A stretch of DNA of 64,000 nucleotides from Bryobacteraceae bacterium (GCA_019748195.1 JAIEPW010000055.1:1-64000), one strand, 5' to 3'. Positions 9,244 to 21,033 are shown, counted from the first letter of the stretch. Numbers and translations: made by a program. Notes: generated by a model not told the origin, from the sequence alone.

Positions 9244-10023
9244 CTAGCGCCGGGCGAAGTCGAAAACCTGCAGCTCGACCTTGCCCTCGCGGAACACGAT
9301 GACGGCGTACTCGCCGGGCTCCAGGGGAGATTGAGGCCACAGCTTGAACAGGTCGGGCGCCACCTGGTGCCGGAACACCGGCACTTCATCGCGCTCCTCG
9401 ATGGTCTCATTCGCCACAGGGATAATTTGCAGATTTTCCACGATACGCGCGCCCTTTTTGGGCTTCATGCGCACGATGCTGAAGCGGAGTTCCTCGCCCA
9501 CGCGGACGAAGAATTCGGGGCGATCCATGGGCAGGATGGTCTTGGAACGTTCGCCGTCAACCTCCACTGTGCCTTTGCCGGGAATGATGGGGATGGGCGC
9601 GAGCACCTGCAGCACCTTGCGGCCCTTGCTGGTGGTCACCTTCATTTCCGAGGCAGTAAGGGCGGTGATCTTTTCGCCATCCGGCAGGTACACGCCGGGC
9701 TCCACCGGGATGCGCTCGATCTCCTTGCGGATCTCGCGTTCCGCAGTTTCCTCGGCCTGGTCGGCGGCGCGGCGGTCTTTCTCCTCCGCGGCGCGCTCCT
9801 GGCGGATCTTCTCGGTGCGCTTCAGGTCCACCAGTTCCGCCGGGATTTCCTCCCAATCGCTTCGTTCGACGCTGTAGTAGCGGACTCGATCGCCCTGGAC
9901 GCTGTACTCGCGCACCAGGTGGTGCGTCCCGTCCTTCAGAAAGAGGCGGAAGTTGCCCTCGGCGAGGAGTGCCGAAACCAACGCGAGGAACGCCAGGATG
10001 CGATACATAGCTGCTGACTTCAT
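9244..10023 (-). CDS. Exported protein of unknown function with charged helical middle
   Basis: A 259-residue protein with a signal peptide (MYRILAFLALVSALLAEG). The N-terminus (FRLFLKDGTHHLVREYSVQG) resembles a short beta-rich domain seen in other exported acidobacterial proteins. A highly charged helical stretch follows (about residues 65-105, many Glu, Arg and Ala), and then a beta-rich C-terminus that includes LEPGEYAVIVF. I chose the ATG at 10023, which follows CAGGA; the ATG at 10008 is an alternative. It diverges from the aldo/keto reductase with a 12-nt gap. Function unknown. Confidence 0.7.
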   Translation of the reverse strand: MKSAAMYRILAFLALVSALLAEGNFRLFLKDGTHHLVREYSVQGDRVRYYSVERSDWEEIPAELVDLKRTEKIRQERAAEEKDRRAADQAEETAEREIRKEIERIPVEPGVYLPDGEKITALTASEMKVTTSKGRKVLQVLAPIPIIPGKGTVEVDGERSKTILPMDRPEFFVRVGEELRFSIVRMKPKKGARIVENLQIIPVANETIEERDEVPVFRHQVAPDLFKLWPQSPLEPGEYAVIVFREGKVELQVFDFARR

Positions 10024-10035
10024 TATCCTGGAAAA

Positions 10036-11004
10036 ATGCGATACCGGCCGCTTGGCAAGACGGGGATGGAGGTCAGCGAAATCGGCTATGGAGCCTGGGG
10101 CATCGGAGGCAAGCTGTGGCAGGGCAACGATGACCAGGAGTCCCTGCGGTCCCTGCGGCGGGCCATTGAGCTCGGCGTCAACTTCATCGATACTGCCCTG
10201 GTTTACGGAGACGGGCATAGCGAGAGGATCGTGGGGCAGGCGGTACGAGAGGCTCCGGGCAAGATCTATGTGGCCACCAAGACGCCGCCCAAGAACATGC
10301 GCTGGCCGGCCATACCCGGCGTCCCGATCGCCGATGTTTTCCCCTACGCTCATATCATCGAAACGACGGAGCAGAGCCTGCGGCACCTGAATCTGGAGAC
10401 GATCGACCTGCAGCAGTGTCACGTTTGGGACCCGGGCTTTGCCGCGAGTGACGAGTGGCGCCGCGCCGTGGAGGATCTGAAACGGTCCGGCAAGATTCAG
10501 GCGTTCGGGATCTCGATCAACGATCATCAGCCGGACACGGCGCTGGAGGCGATCCGCACCGGGCTGGTGGATGCCGTTCAGGTGATCTACAACATCTTCG
10601 ATCAGTCCCCGGAGCGCAACCTCTTTCCGCTGTGCCAGGAAGGTCGCGTGGGCGTCCTGGCGCGAGTGCCGCTGGATGAAGGGGCGCTTACCGGAAACAT
10701 CACGCCGGAATCCACGTTCCCGGAGGGCGACTTCCGCAATCGCTATTTCGCCGGCGACCGGAAGAAACAGGTGGCGGAGCGCGTGCGCGCGCTGCAGGCC
10801 GATGTTCCGGGACCGCTGCCCGAGCTCGCGTTGCGGTTCGTGATCTCGCATCCCGCGGTTTCCACCGTGATTCCGGGAATGCGCAAGACCGCGCATGTCG
10901 AGGCGAATTGCGGCGTATCGCGGAAGGGTCCACTCGACCAGGCGACACTCGAAAAGCTGCGCAAACATGGCTGGGAGAAGAACTTCTACGGAGCGCCTGC
11001 CTGA
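10036..11004 (+). CDS. Aldo/keto reductase
   Basis: A 322-residue NADPH-dependent oxidoreductase with a TIM-barrel fold. The start MRYRPLGKTGMEVSEIGYG is typical. The catalytic tetrad is visible as Asp and Tyr in FIDTALVYGDGHSE, Lys in VATKTPP, and His in QQCHVWDPG. The C-terminal cofactor-binding part includes FVISHPAVSTVIPGMR. It probably reduces an aldehyde or ketone; the substrate is not readable. Its stop TGA overlaps the apparent CTG start of endonuclease IV (11001-11004), and it heads the overlapped run through leuS to ggt. Confidence 0.9.
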   Translation: MRYRPLGKTGMEVSEIGYGAWGIGGKLWQGNDDQESLRSLRRAIELGVNFIDTALVYGDGHSERIVGQAVREAPGKIYVATKTPPKNMRWPAIPGVPIADVFPYAHIIETTEQSLRHLNLETIDLQQCHVWDPGFAASDEWRRAVEDLKRSGKIQAFGISINDHQPDTALEAIRTGLVDAVQVIYNIFDQSPERNLFPLCQEGRVGVLARVPLDEGALTGNITPESTFPEGDFRNRYFAGDRKKQVAERVRALQADVPGPLPELALRFVISHPAVSTVIPGMRKTAHVEANCGVSRKGPLDQATLEKLRKHGWEKNFYGAPA

Positions 11005-11839
11005 GAATCGGACTGCATACTTCGATCTCCGGGTCGCTGGAGCACGCGGCGGCGCAGTGTGTGGAGGCCGGGGGCAACACGTTTCAGATCTTCTCTTCCA
11101 GCCCGCGACAGTGGAAGGCCTCGGTCCCGCGGCTCTCCGACATTCTGGCGCTGCGCCGGGCTCGCGAGAAGCACGACCTGTTTCCGCTGGTGATTCACGA
11201 CAGCTATCTGATCAATCTCGCCGCCGCGGAGGATGAGATCCGAGCCAAGTCGGTGGAGGCGTTCCGGGGCGAACTGGAACGCGCCCTGGCGATCGGCGCC
11301 GAATATCTGGTTGCCCATCCGGGTAACCACCGCGGCCTGTCACTCGAACAGGGGGTGCTCCACGTGCTGGAGTCGATTCAGGCGGCCGCGGCAGGACTCG
11401 ACACCACGGGACTGACGCTGCTGCTCGAAAACACGGCCGGCGCGGGAACGCAACTGGGCGGCTGCTTCGAGGAACTCGCGGTGCTGCGCGATTACCTGAC
11501 CGGGATGACGGAGCTGAAAGTTGGTTTCTGCATCGACACCTGCCACACCCTGGTTTCCGGGTACGACATTCTTTCCGACACCGGGTTCCAGCAGACGATC
11601 GCGGACATGGATCGCCTGCTGGGGCTTGGCAACATCCCGGTGATCCACGCGAACGATTCCAAGTCGCCGAGGGGCAGCCATGTAGATCGGCATGAGAATA
11701 TCGGCAAAGGCTATATTGGAGAGACCGGGTTTCGCCGCTTTCTCCAACATCCCAAGTTGCGCGCCAAGGCGTTCATTCTCGAAACACCACGCGAGACCAT
11801 CGAGGATGCCCGGAAAGACGTGGAAGCACTGAAACAGCT

Positions 11840-14277
<2,438 letters not shown>

Positions 14278-14281
<4 letters not shown>

Positions 14282-14823
14282 CGGACCGGCTTCCTTTCGC
14301 CGCCACGCGCGGCGCCGCGGTCTATGAAGGCCTGAAGCTGCCGGCGGCCGTCCTGCTGGACAACGTCCGCAGCATGTACAACGTGGGCGCGTTCTTCCGG
14401 GCCGCCGACGGAGTGGGGCTGGAGCGCCTGCATCTGTGCGGCATCACCGCCTACCCACCGAAGAAGCAAATCGCGAAAACCGCCCTAGGCGCTGAAGACT
14501 GCGTCCCATGGGAGCATCATGTCGAGGCGTTGGAGGCGGCGCGTTCGCTGCGGCGGGCCGGTTACGAAATCGCCGCCGTGGAAACGAGCGTCCAGTCCGT
14601 TGACCTATTCGACTGGCAGCCGCACTTTCCAGTTTGCGTGATGTTCGGACATGAGGTGGACGGTCTCCGTCCGGAATTGCTGGCGTTGTGTGACCGGCAT
14701 ATCCGGATTCCCATGCTGGGGCGAAAGCACTCCTTGAATGTCGCCACGGCGGGCGGCATCGTGATGTACGAGCTGTTGCGGAAGTACCGCCGCCTGTCGG
14801 AAAGTAGGACGATAACAACATGA
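14278..14823 (+). CDS. TrmH/SpoU-family RNA 2'-O-methyltransferase
   Basis: A 181-residue SPOUT methyltransferase, the size of the single-domain (TrmL-like) subgroup. The family motifs are in order: [20 protein letters not shown] (motif 1), [20 protein letters not shown] (motif 2, with the GHE/GLR knot residues) and [19 protein letters not shown] (motif 3). It probably methylates a ribose in tRNA or rRNA. The start is GTG overlapping the leuS stop (GTGA, 14278-14281) and its own stop overlaps the ggt start (ATGA), so it is translationally coupled on both sides. Confidence 0.9.
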
Positions 14824-16598
14824 GCCATCTCCACCGCTCGCTCGCAGTTCTGGCGCTTCTGGCCGTTGACCTGGCCGCGCAGCGCTCCACGATGTTTCCT
14901 CCGGTGCGCGGCACGCGGGAGATGATCGGCGCCGCCAATAACCAGGAGGTGGAGGCCGGTTATCGCCTGCTGACATCGGGCGGAAACGCCGTCGATGCCG
15001 GAGTGGCCGCGACCTTCGCGGCGGGCGTTACCGAGCAAAGCCGGTTCGGCCTGGGCGGCGAGATGCCGATCCTGATCAAGATGGCCGGCAAGCCCGTTGT
15101 CGCGATTTCTGGCATCGGGGTCGCGCCGGCGAAGGCGACCCCCGAGTTCTTCAAGGCGCGCAAGAGCGAATTCTGGGAAGACCCGGGCGGCATGCCGCCG
15201 ATCCCGGTGCAGGGTCTCCGTTCCGCGATCACGCCTGGCGTGGTGGACGGGTTGTTGCTGGCGCTGGAGAAGTACGGAACGAAATCGTTCGCGGAAGTGA
15301 TCGCTCCCGCCATTGAATGCGCCGAAGGATTCCCGATCGCGGAGGAGTTCGCGGGCATGTTGGCCAGTCCGGGCTTCCGGCGCACCATGAACTCCTGGCC
15401 GGATTCCAGCCGCTTCTTTTACCCCGAGGGCGTGATGCCGCGGCGCGGCGAGATCGTGAAGATGCCGACTTTAGCGGCCACCCTGAAGCAGTTGGTCCAG
15501 GTGGAGAAGCGGGCTCGCGGCAACCGGGCGAAGAAGATTCAGGCCGTGCGGGAGGCTTGGGCCAAGGGCGAAGTTGCAAAGAAGATCGCGAAGTTCAGCG
15601 AGGAGAACAGCGGCCTGATCGCCTATGAGGATCTGGCGAAGTTCCGCGCCGAGGAAGACCAGCCGCGATCGGTGACTTATAAGGGGTACGAAATCTACAA
15701 GCCCGGCTTCTGGACGCAGGGTCCGGTGATGCTGCAGGCGCTGAACATTTTAGAGGGCTACGACCTGCGGGCTATGGGGCACAACTCGGCGGAGTATCTG
15801 CACACCGTGATCGAGGCGGTAAAGCTGGCCTTCGCCGATCGCGACGCATACTACGGCGATCCGAAGTTTTCCACGATCCCCGAGGAGAAGCTGCTTTCGA
15901 AGGATTACGCGGCCGCGCGGCGCAAGCAGATCCAGCCGCAGGCGTCACTCGAGTCGCGGCCGGGCGAGATCGGCTTGCCGATCCGTCTTCCCGAGAAGCC
16001 GTCGGGCGTCAGCACGGCGCAGGACACCACGAGCATCAGCGCTGTCGATCGCTGGGGCAATATGTTTTCCGGAACTCCCAGTGGGGCGTGGCTGCCGAGC
16101 GTAATCGTGGGCGACACCGGGATTCCATTGTCCACCCGGCTGCAGAGCTTCGTGCTGACTCCCGGACACGCCAACGAGCTCGCGCCGGGCAAGCGTCCGC
16201 GCGTGACCCTGTCGCCGACTCTGGTCACGAAGAACGGGAAACCCTTCCTGGTGATGGCGACGCCGGGCGGCGACAATCAGGATCAGGCCATGCTGCAGGT
16301 GCTGCTGAACATCATCGAGTTCAACATGACTCCGCAGGAGGCCGCCGAGGCGCCGCGTTTTCAAAGCGAACATTTCTACAGCTCGTTCGGCTTCCACGAA
16401 TTCACGCCGGGACGCGTGAATCTGGAAGGCCGCGTTGCCAAGACGGTGATCGATTCCTTAAACGCGATGGGTCACAAGGCTCGCGGTGCGGGGGACTGGT
16501 CCAACGGCTCGTCGCCCACAGTGATCCTGGTTGGTGACGACGGCGTTCTGCACGGCGCGGCGGACCCGAGGCGGGCACGGTTTATCTTTGGTCGATGA
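14820..16598 (+). CDS. ggt: Gamma-glutamyltransferase (glutathione hydrolase)
   Basis: A 592-residue exported N-terminal-nucleophile hydrolase that cleaves and transfers the gamma-glutamyl group of glutathione. It has a signal peptide (about 1-20, LAVLALLAVDLAAQ), the large-subunit signature GGNAVDAGVAATFAAGVTEQ, and the autocleavage site QDTTSISAVDRWGNM, where Thr403 is the predicted nucleophile. The small subunit has LSPTLVTKNGKPFLVMATPG and GGDNQDQAMLQVLLNI. It is the last gene of the overlapped plus-strand run and ends 3 nt before the convergent vapC-like gene. Confidence 0.93.
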   Translation: MSHLHRSLAVLALLAVDLAAQRSTMFPPVRGTREMIGAANNQEVEAGYRLLTSGGNAVDAGVAATFAAGVTEQSRFGLGGEMPILIKMAGKPVVAISGIGVAPAKATPEFFKARKSEFWEDPGGMPPIPVQGLRSAITPGVVDGLLLALEKYGTKSFAEVIAPAIECAEGFPIAEEFAGMLASPGFRRTMNSWPDSSRFFYPEGVMPRRGEIVKMPTLAATLKQLVQVEKRARGNRAKKIQAVREAWAKGEVAKKIAKFSEENSGLIAYEDLAKFRAEEDQPRSVTYKGYEIYKPGFWTQGPVMLQALNILEGYDLRAMGHNSAEYLHTVIEAVKLAFADRDAYYGDPKFSTIPEEKLLSKDYAAARRKQIQPQASLESRPGEIGLPIRLPEKPSGVSTAQDTTSISAVDRWGNMFSGTPSGAWLPSVIVGDTGIPLSTRLQSFVLTPGHANELAPGKRPRVTLSPTLVTKNGKPFLVMATPGGDNQDQAMLQVLLNIIEFNMTPQEAAEAPRFQSEHFYSSFGFHEFTPGRVNLEGRVAKTVIDSLNAMGHKARGAGDWSNGSSPTVILVGDDGVLHGAADPRRARFIFGR

Positions 16599-16601
16599 AG
16601 G

Positions 16602-16967
16602 CTAAAGTCTGGCAAGCGGAACGACGCGCGACGCGAGAAGATTGCGATCGCGCGTTACCAGCGGAACGTTGTGATGGAGACTAGTGGCCGCGATGATCTC
16701 ATCGGCGGGGTCTGCGCGAAAATCGAGCTTGCCGAGCGCGCGACAGATGTCCACAGTGATCGGCCATACCTGCACTCGGGCGAATGCCGAGGCGACATTC
16801 GCATCGTCAAGCCCCACCGATATTCGCCCTAGCTGCGCAAGCTCTGTGATTTCCCACAGAACAATCGCGGAGATGCTCCACTGGTCCGCCGAAAGCACAC
16901 GGCGTTCCGCTGGTCTAAGATCGCCGGTCAAAGCGTGCAGCAGAATGTGCGTGTCAAGATTCAGCAT
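16602..16967 (-). CDS. vapC: PIN-domain toxin, VapC family
   Basis: A 121-residue predicted ribonuclease toxin. The four acidic PIN positions are visible: Asp5 (LNLDTHILLHAL), Glu in ALVLWEITELA-like SAIVLWEITELA, Asp in RADPADEIIAATSL and Asp in PLVTRDRNLL. Its start lies 14 nt inside the end of the antitoxin gene, the normal VapBC-type arrangement. VapC enzymes usually cleave tRNA or rRNA and are blocked by the partner antitoxin; the target here is unknown. Confidence 0.9.
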   Translation of the reverse strand: MLNLDTHILLHALTGDLRPAERRVLSADQWSISAIVLWEITELAQLGRISVGLDDANVASAFARVQVWPITVDICRALGKLDFRADPADEIIAATSLHHNVPLVTRDRNLLASRVVPLARL

Positions 16968-17172
16968 TCCAGCGGATTCCGGTGGAGAGTATATCCCCGT
17001 GAATCGTGAGCTCGCCTTTAGCGGATCCGATCAGGTCCGCGCAACTCGTTTCCGCGGGCAGCAGGCGAGCCACTGGCTTGCCCCGCTTCGTAATCAGAAT
17101 GCCCTCCCGATCCACGGAGCTAAGCAGCGCCAGACAGTGCTCCTTAAATTTGGCGGCCGCGATTTTCTTCAT
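16954..17172 (-). CDS. Antitoxin, Phd/YefM family
   Basis: A 72-residue protein with the Phd/YefM N-terminal DNA-binding pattern (IAAAKFKEHCLALLSSVDREG, then ILITKRGKPVARLLP) and a short C-terminal tail expected to bind the toxin. The frame is open far upstream, but that part lies antisense to the methyltransferase. The ATG at 17172 begins the recognisable domain. Such antitoxins typically repress their own operon together with the toxin. Confidence 0.88.
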   Translation of the reverse strand: MKKIAAAKFKEHCLALLSSVDREGILITKRGKPVARLLPAETSCADLIGSAKGELTIHGDILSTGIRWNAES

Positions 17173-17253
17173 GCTTCCATTATAGTCACTTGAGATGACT
17201 ATCTGCACGCGATGGCGCTTCTCGACTCCGCTAGGATAAGAGAGCAACCCTCC

Positions 17254-18675
17254 ATGGCAACCCCGGAGTCTCAGTCGCTTGCAGTGAAGCGCGCGCAGGT
17301 GGAGTTCCACAACTTCGCCTCGCTCGGCGAGCCGGAGCGCGTTTTTCGCGTCTACGCCGAGGAGAACGCCCGCCGCGGAGGGCTGATCCGCAAGCACCTG
17401 GATTTCCTCCAGCCGCTCTCGCCATTCCTGGAGATCGGCGCGAACGCCGGGCACTCCTCCTACATGCTTGCCAATGAGTTCGGCGGCGAGGGGTTCGCGC
17501 TGGACATTTCGGCGGATTCCCTGCGGCACGGGCTGGCGCTGCGGGAAGCGATGGGATTCGAGAAATCGCCCGTGCGGATCGCCGGCGATGCTCTGCGGCT
17601 GCCCTTTCGCGACGGCTCGCTGCGCCTGGTGCTCGCGTTCCAGATGCTTTCGCAGTTCCAGGACATTGACGCGGTGTTTCGCGAGGTAGTGCGCGTGCTC
17701 GCGCCCGGAGGCGCGTTTCTTTTCGCCGAGGAACCCCTGCGCCGCATGCTGTCGCTGCGGCTTTATCGTGCTCCGTACGTCGAACAGATGACGCCGCTGG
17801 AGCGCTGGCTCTTCCGGTCCGGGCTTCTGGGGTTTGTGGTGAAGGACGTGATCGGCGCGGATCAGGAGGAGAGCTTCGGGATCCACCAAAACCACACCAT
17901 GCGCCTCAGCGACTGGCATGCGCTGGTTACGAAGCACTTCGCGGAGCATCGCTACGACGTTTTCGTGCCGCAGCGGGGATGGGCGGAGCGTTGGATGCGC
18001 GCCGCGGGACGCAGGATCGACAGGCACGGCACCGATTGGGTGCCGGCGCGCCTGCTGGGAGGAACGCTGGCCGCGGCGTGCCGCAAAGCCGGGAAGAGCG
18101 ACCTCGCGTTTGCGCCGGACCGGTTCGAGAGCGTGCTGCAGTGCCCCGATTGCGGCAAGCTGATGGAGCGCGACTCCACCCAGTGCCTTCGATGCGTTGC
18201 TTGTGACTATGCAGCCGCGAATGAGGGCGGCGTGTACAATCTGCTGCGCTCTACCGATAAACAGGAGCTATATCCGGGCGATCGCTCCGACATCATCGAC
18301 TTCTCGCTTCCTGGCCATGAAAGCAAGCTGGGAACGGGGTGGCATGCGCTGGAGGGCGTTTTCGGAAACAAGTATCGCTGGATGGGCTCGCGCGCTTCCG
18401 TAATCCTGGTTCCCGCGGCGCCCGGTCCGCAGACGCTGCGAATCCGGGGTCACGCGAGTGAGGGTCACGTCCCGGTGGAGTTGCGCGCCCGAGCGAATGG
18501 CGCCGATTTGCGCTGGGACGTCAGCCGTCCCGGTCTATTTGTTGTGGAAGCAATGCTCCCGCCGGCGGGCCTGTACGATATCGAAATCAAAGCCTCGCCG
18601 GTATGGAAAGCCCTGGGCGATCCGAGAGACTTAAGTGTGAATATCGGCTTGATCCGCCTGATTCCAGCTCGCTGA
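17254..18675 (+). CDS. SAM-dependent methyltransferase with Trm112-like zinc segment
   Basis: A 473-residue protein. Residues about 25-210 form a class I methyltransferase: motif I FLEIGANAGHSSYML, acidic motif FALDIS, then AGDALRLPFRDGSLRLV and REVVRVLAPGGAFLFAEEP. Near residue 290 is a four-cysteine segment (LQCPDCGKL ... CLRCVACDY, then GGVYNLL) resembling Trm112/UPF0434 zinc domains. The C-terminal ~130 residues look like a beta-rich sugar-binding or jelly-roll fold. An in-frame ATG at 17212 would add 14 residues. The substrate is unknown; the mix of domains suggests a glycan or small-molecule methylase rather than a tRNA enzyme. Confidence 0.8.
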   Translation: MATPESQSLAVKRAQVEFHNFASLGEPERVFRVYAEENARRGGLIRKHLDFLQPLSPFLEIGANAGHSSYMLANEFGGEGFALDISADSLRHGLALREAMGFEKSPVRIAGDALRLPFRDGSLRLVLAFQMLSQFQDIDAVFREVVRVLAPGGAFLFAEEPLRRMLSLRLYRAPYVEQMTPLERWLFRSGLLGFVVKDVIGADQEESFGIHQNHTMRLSDWHALVTKHFAEHRYDVFVPQRGWAERWMRAAGRRIDRHGTDWVPARLLGGTLAAACRKAGKSDLAFAPDRFESVLQCPDCGKLMERDSTQCLRCVACDYAAANEGGVYNLLRSTDKQELYPGDRSDIIDFSLPGHESKLGTGWHALEGVFGNKYRWMGSRASVILVPAAPGPQTLRIRGHASEGHVPVELRARANGADLRWDVSRPGLFVVEAMLPPAGLYDIEIKASPVWKALGDPRDLSVNIGLIRLIPAR

Positions 18676-18694
18676 CTTGATTTGGAAAACAAAG

Positions 18695-18714
18695 GGCGCA
18701 CCCGCGGGTGCGCC
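18695..18714 (+). terminator. Bidirectional intrinsic terminator
   Basis: A perfect 20-nt palindrome (GGCGCACCCG and its complement) between two convergent genes. Read on the minus strand it is followed by CTTTGTTTTCC, a reasonable U-rich tract; read on the plus strand the tract is weak. It probably serves mainly the minus-strand Dabb gene. Confidence 0.65.
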
Positions 18715-18740
18715 GGCCTTGCTGTTGCCACCCGCTCGGA

Positions 18741-19118
18741 TTAGTTGGTGATGTCGTTGGTCCGGCTCTCCTCGCGAGTCGGGAGATACGACTTGTAAAA
18801 TTCCTTCTGGGCGGGCGAATCCGTGTACTTCTGCAGCGCGGCTTCGCTTTCGAACTCCATTACGATGGCCATGTCAAAATCCGGCTTCATCTGGAACTTG
18901 ATGTTCTTGGTCCAGACGCGCTTGATTCCGGGGTACTTCGAAGGCAGAGCCTCCGCCGCGGCCAAAGCCGCCTTGATCTGCTCCGGCTTCGCGTCCGCCT
19001 TCCACTTCACGTTGATCACGTGGATCACGGTAGTAGGCTTCTGCGCGTAGACAACTGAGGCGCCGGCCAGAAGGCCGATCATCACCAGGAAAGCTGCAAT
19101 ACTTCGTCCAAGTTTCAC
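18741..19118 (-). CDS. Exported stress-responsive A/B-barrel (Dabb-like) protein
   Basis: A 125-residue protein with a signal peptide (SIAAFLVMIGLLAGASVVYAQ). The mature part follows the Dabb/ferredoxin-like dimer pattern: IHVINVKWKADAKPEQIKAA, then FDMAIVMEFESEAALQKYTD and QKEFYKSYL. The start is GTG, preceded by AGGAGA about 10 nt upstream. Proteins of this group are common in Acidobacteriota; their ligand is unknown. Confidence 0.85.
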   Translation of the reverse strand: MKLGRSIAAFLVMIGLLAGASVVYAQKPTTVIHVINVKWKADAKPEQIKAALAAAEALPSKYPGIKRVWTKNIKFQMKPDFDMAIVMEFESEAALQKYTDSPAQKEFYKSYLPTREESRTNDITN

Positions 19119-19144
19119 TTTGTGAAATTCTCCTGCGTAATATG

Positions 19145-19726
19145 CTACCGCAGGAAAGCCCGGTTTACAGCACGGCGGCGCAACGCGAGCGCAGCCAGCG
19201 CCACTCCGGCCAGGCCGAGTGTCGCGGGCTCGGGTACGTTCTCCGCGCGCACGGTCAGATTGTCAATCGCGAAATCCGGGGCGGTCGAGGAGATCTGGAT
19301 CGAGTTGAAGGTTCCGGTCTGGCATCCGATGGACCCCTCGGGGAAGTTGGCCCCAGGGGGAATTCCTCCTGAGGTTGTCGCCGTGCAAGTCTGCTGTCCG
19401 TTCAGAAAGGCGGTTAGAGTCAATGTGCCGATTCCGTTGGTGGCAAAGCCGAAGTTCACGACCGCCAGGTTCTGGTTGAAATTCACCGTCAGAACGCCCA
19501 GTTGGTCATCGGCGTCCAACAGCACATTTCCAGTCAAGGTCGCCAGAAAGGTAGACTCGACCAGAAAGGTGGCGCCGGTCTGAGTAAAACTGGCGGTGAT
19601 GCCGTCTTGAGTGTCGGTGAAGGGAACCGCAGTCCCTTCAGTCAGGTTGTCGAAAGTGAAAACCGCCGCGCCCATCGGCAGACAGGCTAAAAAAATCCCC
19701 GCAACGAACGGGTTCGTTCTTATCAC
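19145..19726 (-). CDS. PEP-CTERM sorting domain protein
   Basis: A 193-residue exported protein with a signal peptide (NPFVAGIFLACLPMGAA), a beta-rich body with FDNLTEG at the start and DFAIDNLTVRAE near the end, and a complete sorting tail: VPEPATLGLAGVALAALALR followed by basic residues. Such tails are processed by an exosortase, with the cargo released to the surface or biofilm matrix. I chose GTG at 19726 because GGAGG lies about 7 nt upstream; an ATG further upstream would place a -10 element inside the gene. Confidence 0.88.
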   Translation of the reverse strand: MIRTNPFVAGIFLACLPMGAAVFTFDNLTEGTAVPFTDTQDGITASFTQTGATFLVESTFLATLTGNVLLDADDQLGVLTVNFNQNLAVVNFGFATNGIGTLTLTAFLNGQQTCTATTSGGIPPGANFPEGSIGCQTGTFNSIQISSTAPDFAIDNLTVRAENVPEPATLGLAGVALAALALRRRAVNRAFLR

Positions 19727-19747
19727 GTGGAGTTCCTCCGTGCGACG

Positions 19748-19776
19748 ATTATAGATTCGACCATTTGGGACTACAA
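19748..19776 (-). promoter_or_regulatory. Sigma-70-type promoter of the PEP-CTERM gene
   Basis: On the minus strand, TTGTAG and TATAAT are separated by 17 nt. The -10 is a perfect consensus hexamer, and the predicted transcript start lies about 15 nt before the GTG codon. Confidence 0.6.
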
Positions 19777-19824
19777 GAGAAGTGAGCAAGAGGAAGTACT
19801 AGTACAAGCTTCTTCACGACCGGT

Positions 19825-20835
19825 CTACTCTTCCGAAACCTTCACCAGCAGTTTCCCCGTATTCGACCCGTCAAAAAGCCTGCGCAGCGCCGCCGGAGCG
19901 TTGTGTAGGCCGTCCACCATGTCGATCTTGAACTTCAGCTTGCCCTGAAGAATCCAGGGAATGATCGCTTGCGCCGCCTCGCCGAATCGCGCGCCGTAGT
20001 CCATCACGATGAATCCCTGCACCTTAGCGCTCTTCATCAGGATGTTGCCGAACGCGTACGGGCCAGGCTGCGGTTTGGACGAGTTATAGCCGGAGATCAT
20101 GCCGCACAGCACCACGCGCGCGAACTTGTTGATCCGCATCAGAACCTGGTCCATGATCGGGCCGCCGACATTCTCGAAGTCGATATCGATCCCGTTCGGG
20201 CAGTGGCGATCGAGGGCCTTGCCCACGTCTTCAGTCTTGTAATTGATGGCGGCGTCGAAGCCGAGCTCGTCCACGATCCAACGGCACTTGTCATCGGATC
20301 CGGCGATCCCCACCACGCGGAGGCCGTGAATCTTGCCGATCTGCCCGACCAGCGAGCCCACCGCGCCGGCCGCCGCCGATACCACCAGCGTTTCGCCCGG
20401 CTTGGGCTGCCCGATGTCGAGCAGCCCGAAGTACGCGGTGAAGCCGATGTGTCCGAGAGCTCCGAAGTAGGCGGTCAGCGGCAGCCCGCCGGGCAGCCGC
20501 GGCGTCTTGGACATCCCCGCGCCGTCGCCGACCCAATAGGTCTGCCAGCCGCCGAGCCCCTGTACAATGTCCCCTGGCGCGAACCCCGGATTCCTCGACT
20601 CCTCCACGATGGCAATCGTGCCGCCGCGCATCACGTCACCCAGCGGAATGGCGGGCAGATAGGAGGCTGCTTCGTTCATCCACACCCGGTTCGTGGGGTC
20701 GAGCGAAAGGTACAGGTTGCGAGCCCGCACCTGACCCTCGCCCAGCGGGGGAAGCTTGGCTTCATTCCAGCGGAAGTCGGAGTCCTGGATGTCGCCCTTG
20801 GGCCGGGCGGCCAGCAGCCATTGTTGGTTCAACAT
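19825..20835 (-). CDS. NADP-dependent MDR-family oxidoreductase (CurA/leukotriene reductase-like)
   Basis: A 336-residue zinc-independent medium-chain reductase. Landmarks are YLSLDPTNRVWMNEA near residue 50, the cofactor-binding VVSAAAGAVGSLVGQIGKI, VVGIAGSDDKC, FDAAINYK, and NGIDIDFENVGGPIMDQVL. The family reduces double bonds of alpha,beta-unsaturated ketones and aldehydes with NADPH. Single gene beside the tRNA cluster; the promoter is probably in the short gap before tRNA-Arg. Confidence 0.92.
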   Translation of the reverse strand: MLNQQWLLAARPKGDIQDSDFRWNEAKLPPLGEGQVRARNLYLSLDPTNRVWMNEAASYLPAIPLGDVMRGGTIAIVEESRNPGFAPGDIVQGLGGWQTYWVGDGAGMSKTPRLPGGLPLTAYFGALGHIGFTAYFGLLDIGQPKPGETLVVSAAAGAVGSLVGQIGKIHGLRVVGIAGSDDKCRWIVDELGFDAAINYKTEDVGKALDRHCPNGIDIDFENVGGPIMDQVLMRINKFARVVLCGMISGYNSSKPQPGPYAFGNILMKSAKVQGFIVMDYGARFGEAAQAIIPWILQGKLKFKIDMVDGLHNAPAALRRLFDGSNTGKLLVKVSEE

Positions 20836-20884
20836 GGCCTACTATGATGCCAGATCGGGGAGGGGTGATTTACGAACAGGAGGG

Positions 20885-20961
20885 TGGTGCGCCCGGCATG
20901 ACTCGAACATGCGACCTTCTGGTTCGTAGCCAGACGCTCTATCCAACTGAGCTACGGGCGC
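20885..20961 (-). tRNA. tRNA-Arg(ACG)
   Basis: The minus strand folds as a cloverleaf: acceptor GCGCCCG/CGGGCGC, anticodon loop CTACGAA giving anticodon ACG, T-arm with TTCGAGT, and an encoded CCA end. The A34 is expected to be edited to inosine. Confidence 0.96.
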
Positions 20962-21033
20962 GCACTTCTCATGGTAGCGGCTCGCCTGGGTTTGCGCAAC
21001 TTGAGGGCGGTGTGCGTACAATGGGAGAGGCCC

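Noticed and set aside
16602-17172. A possible mobile island around the VapBC-like pair
   Set aside because: No integrase, direct repeat or composition change was seen; the pair is simply wedged between two ordinary genes.
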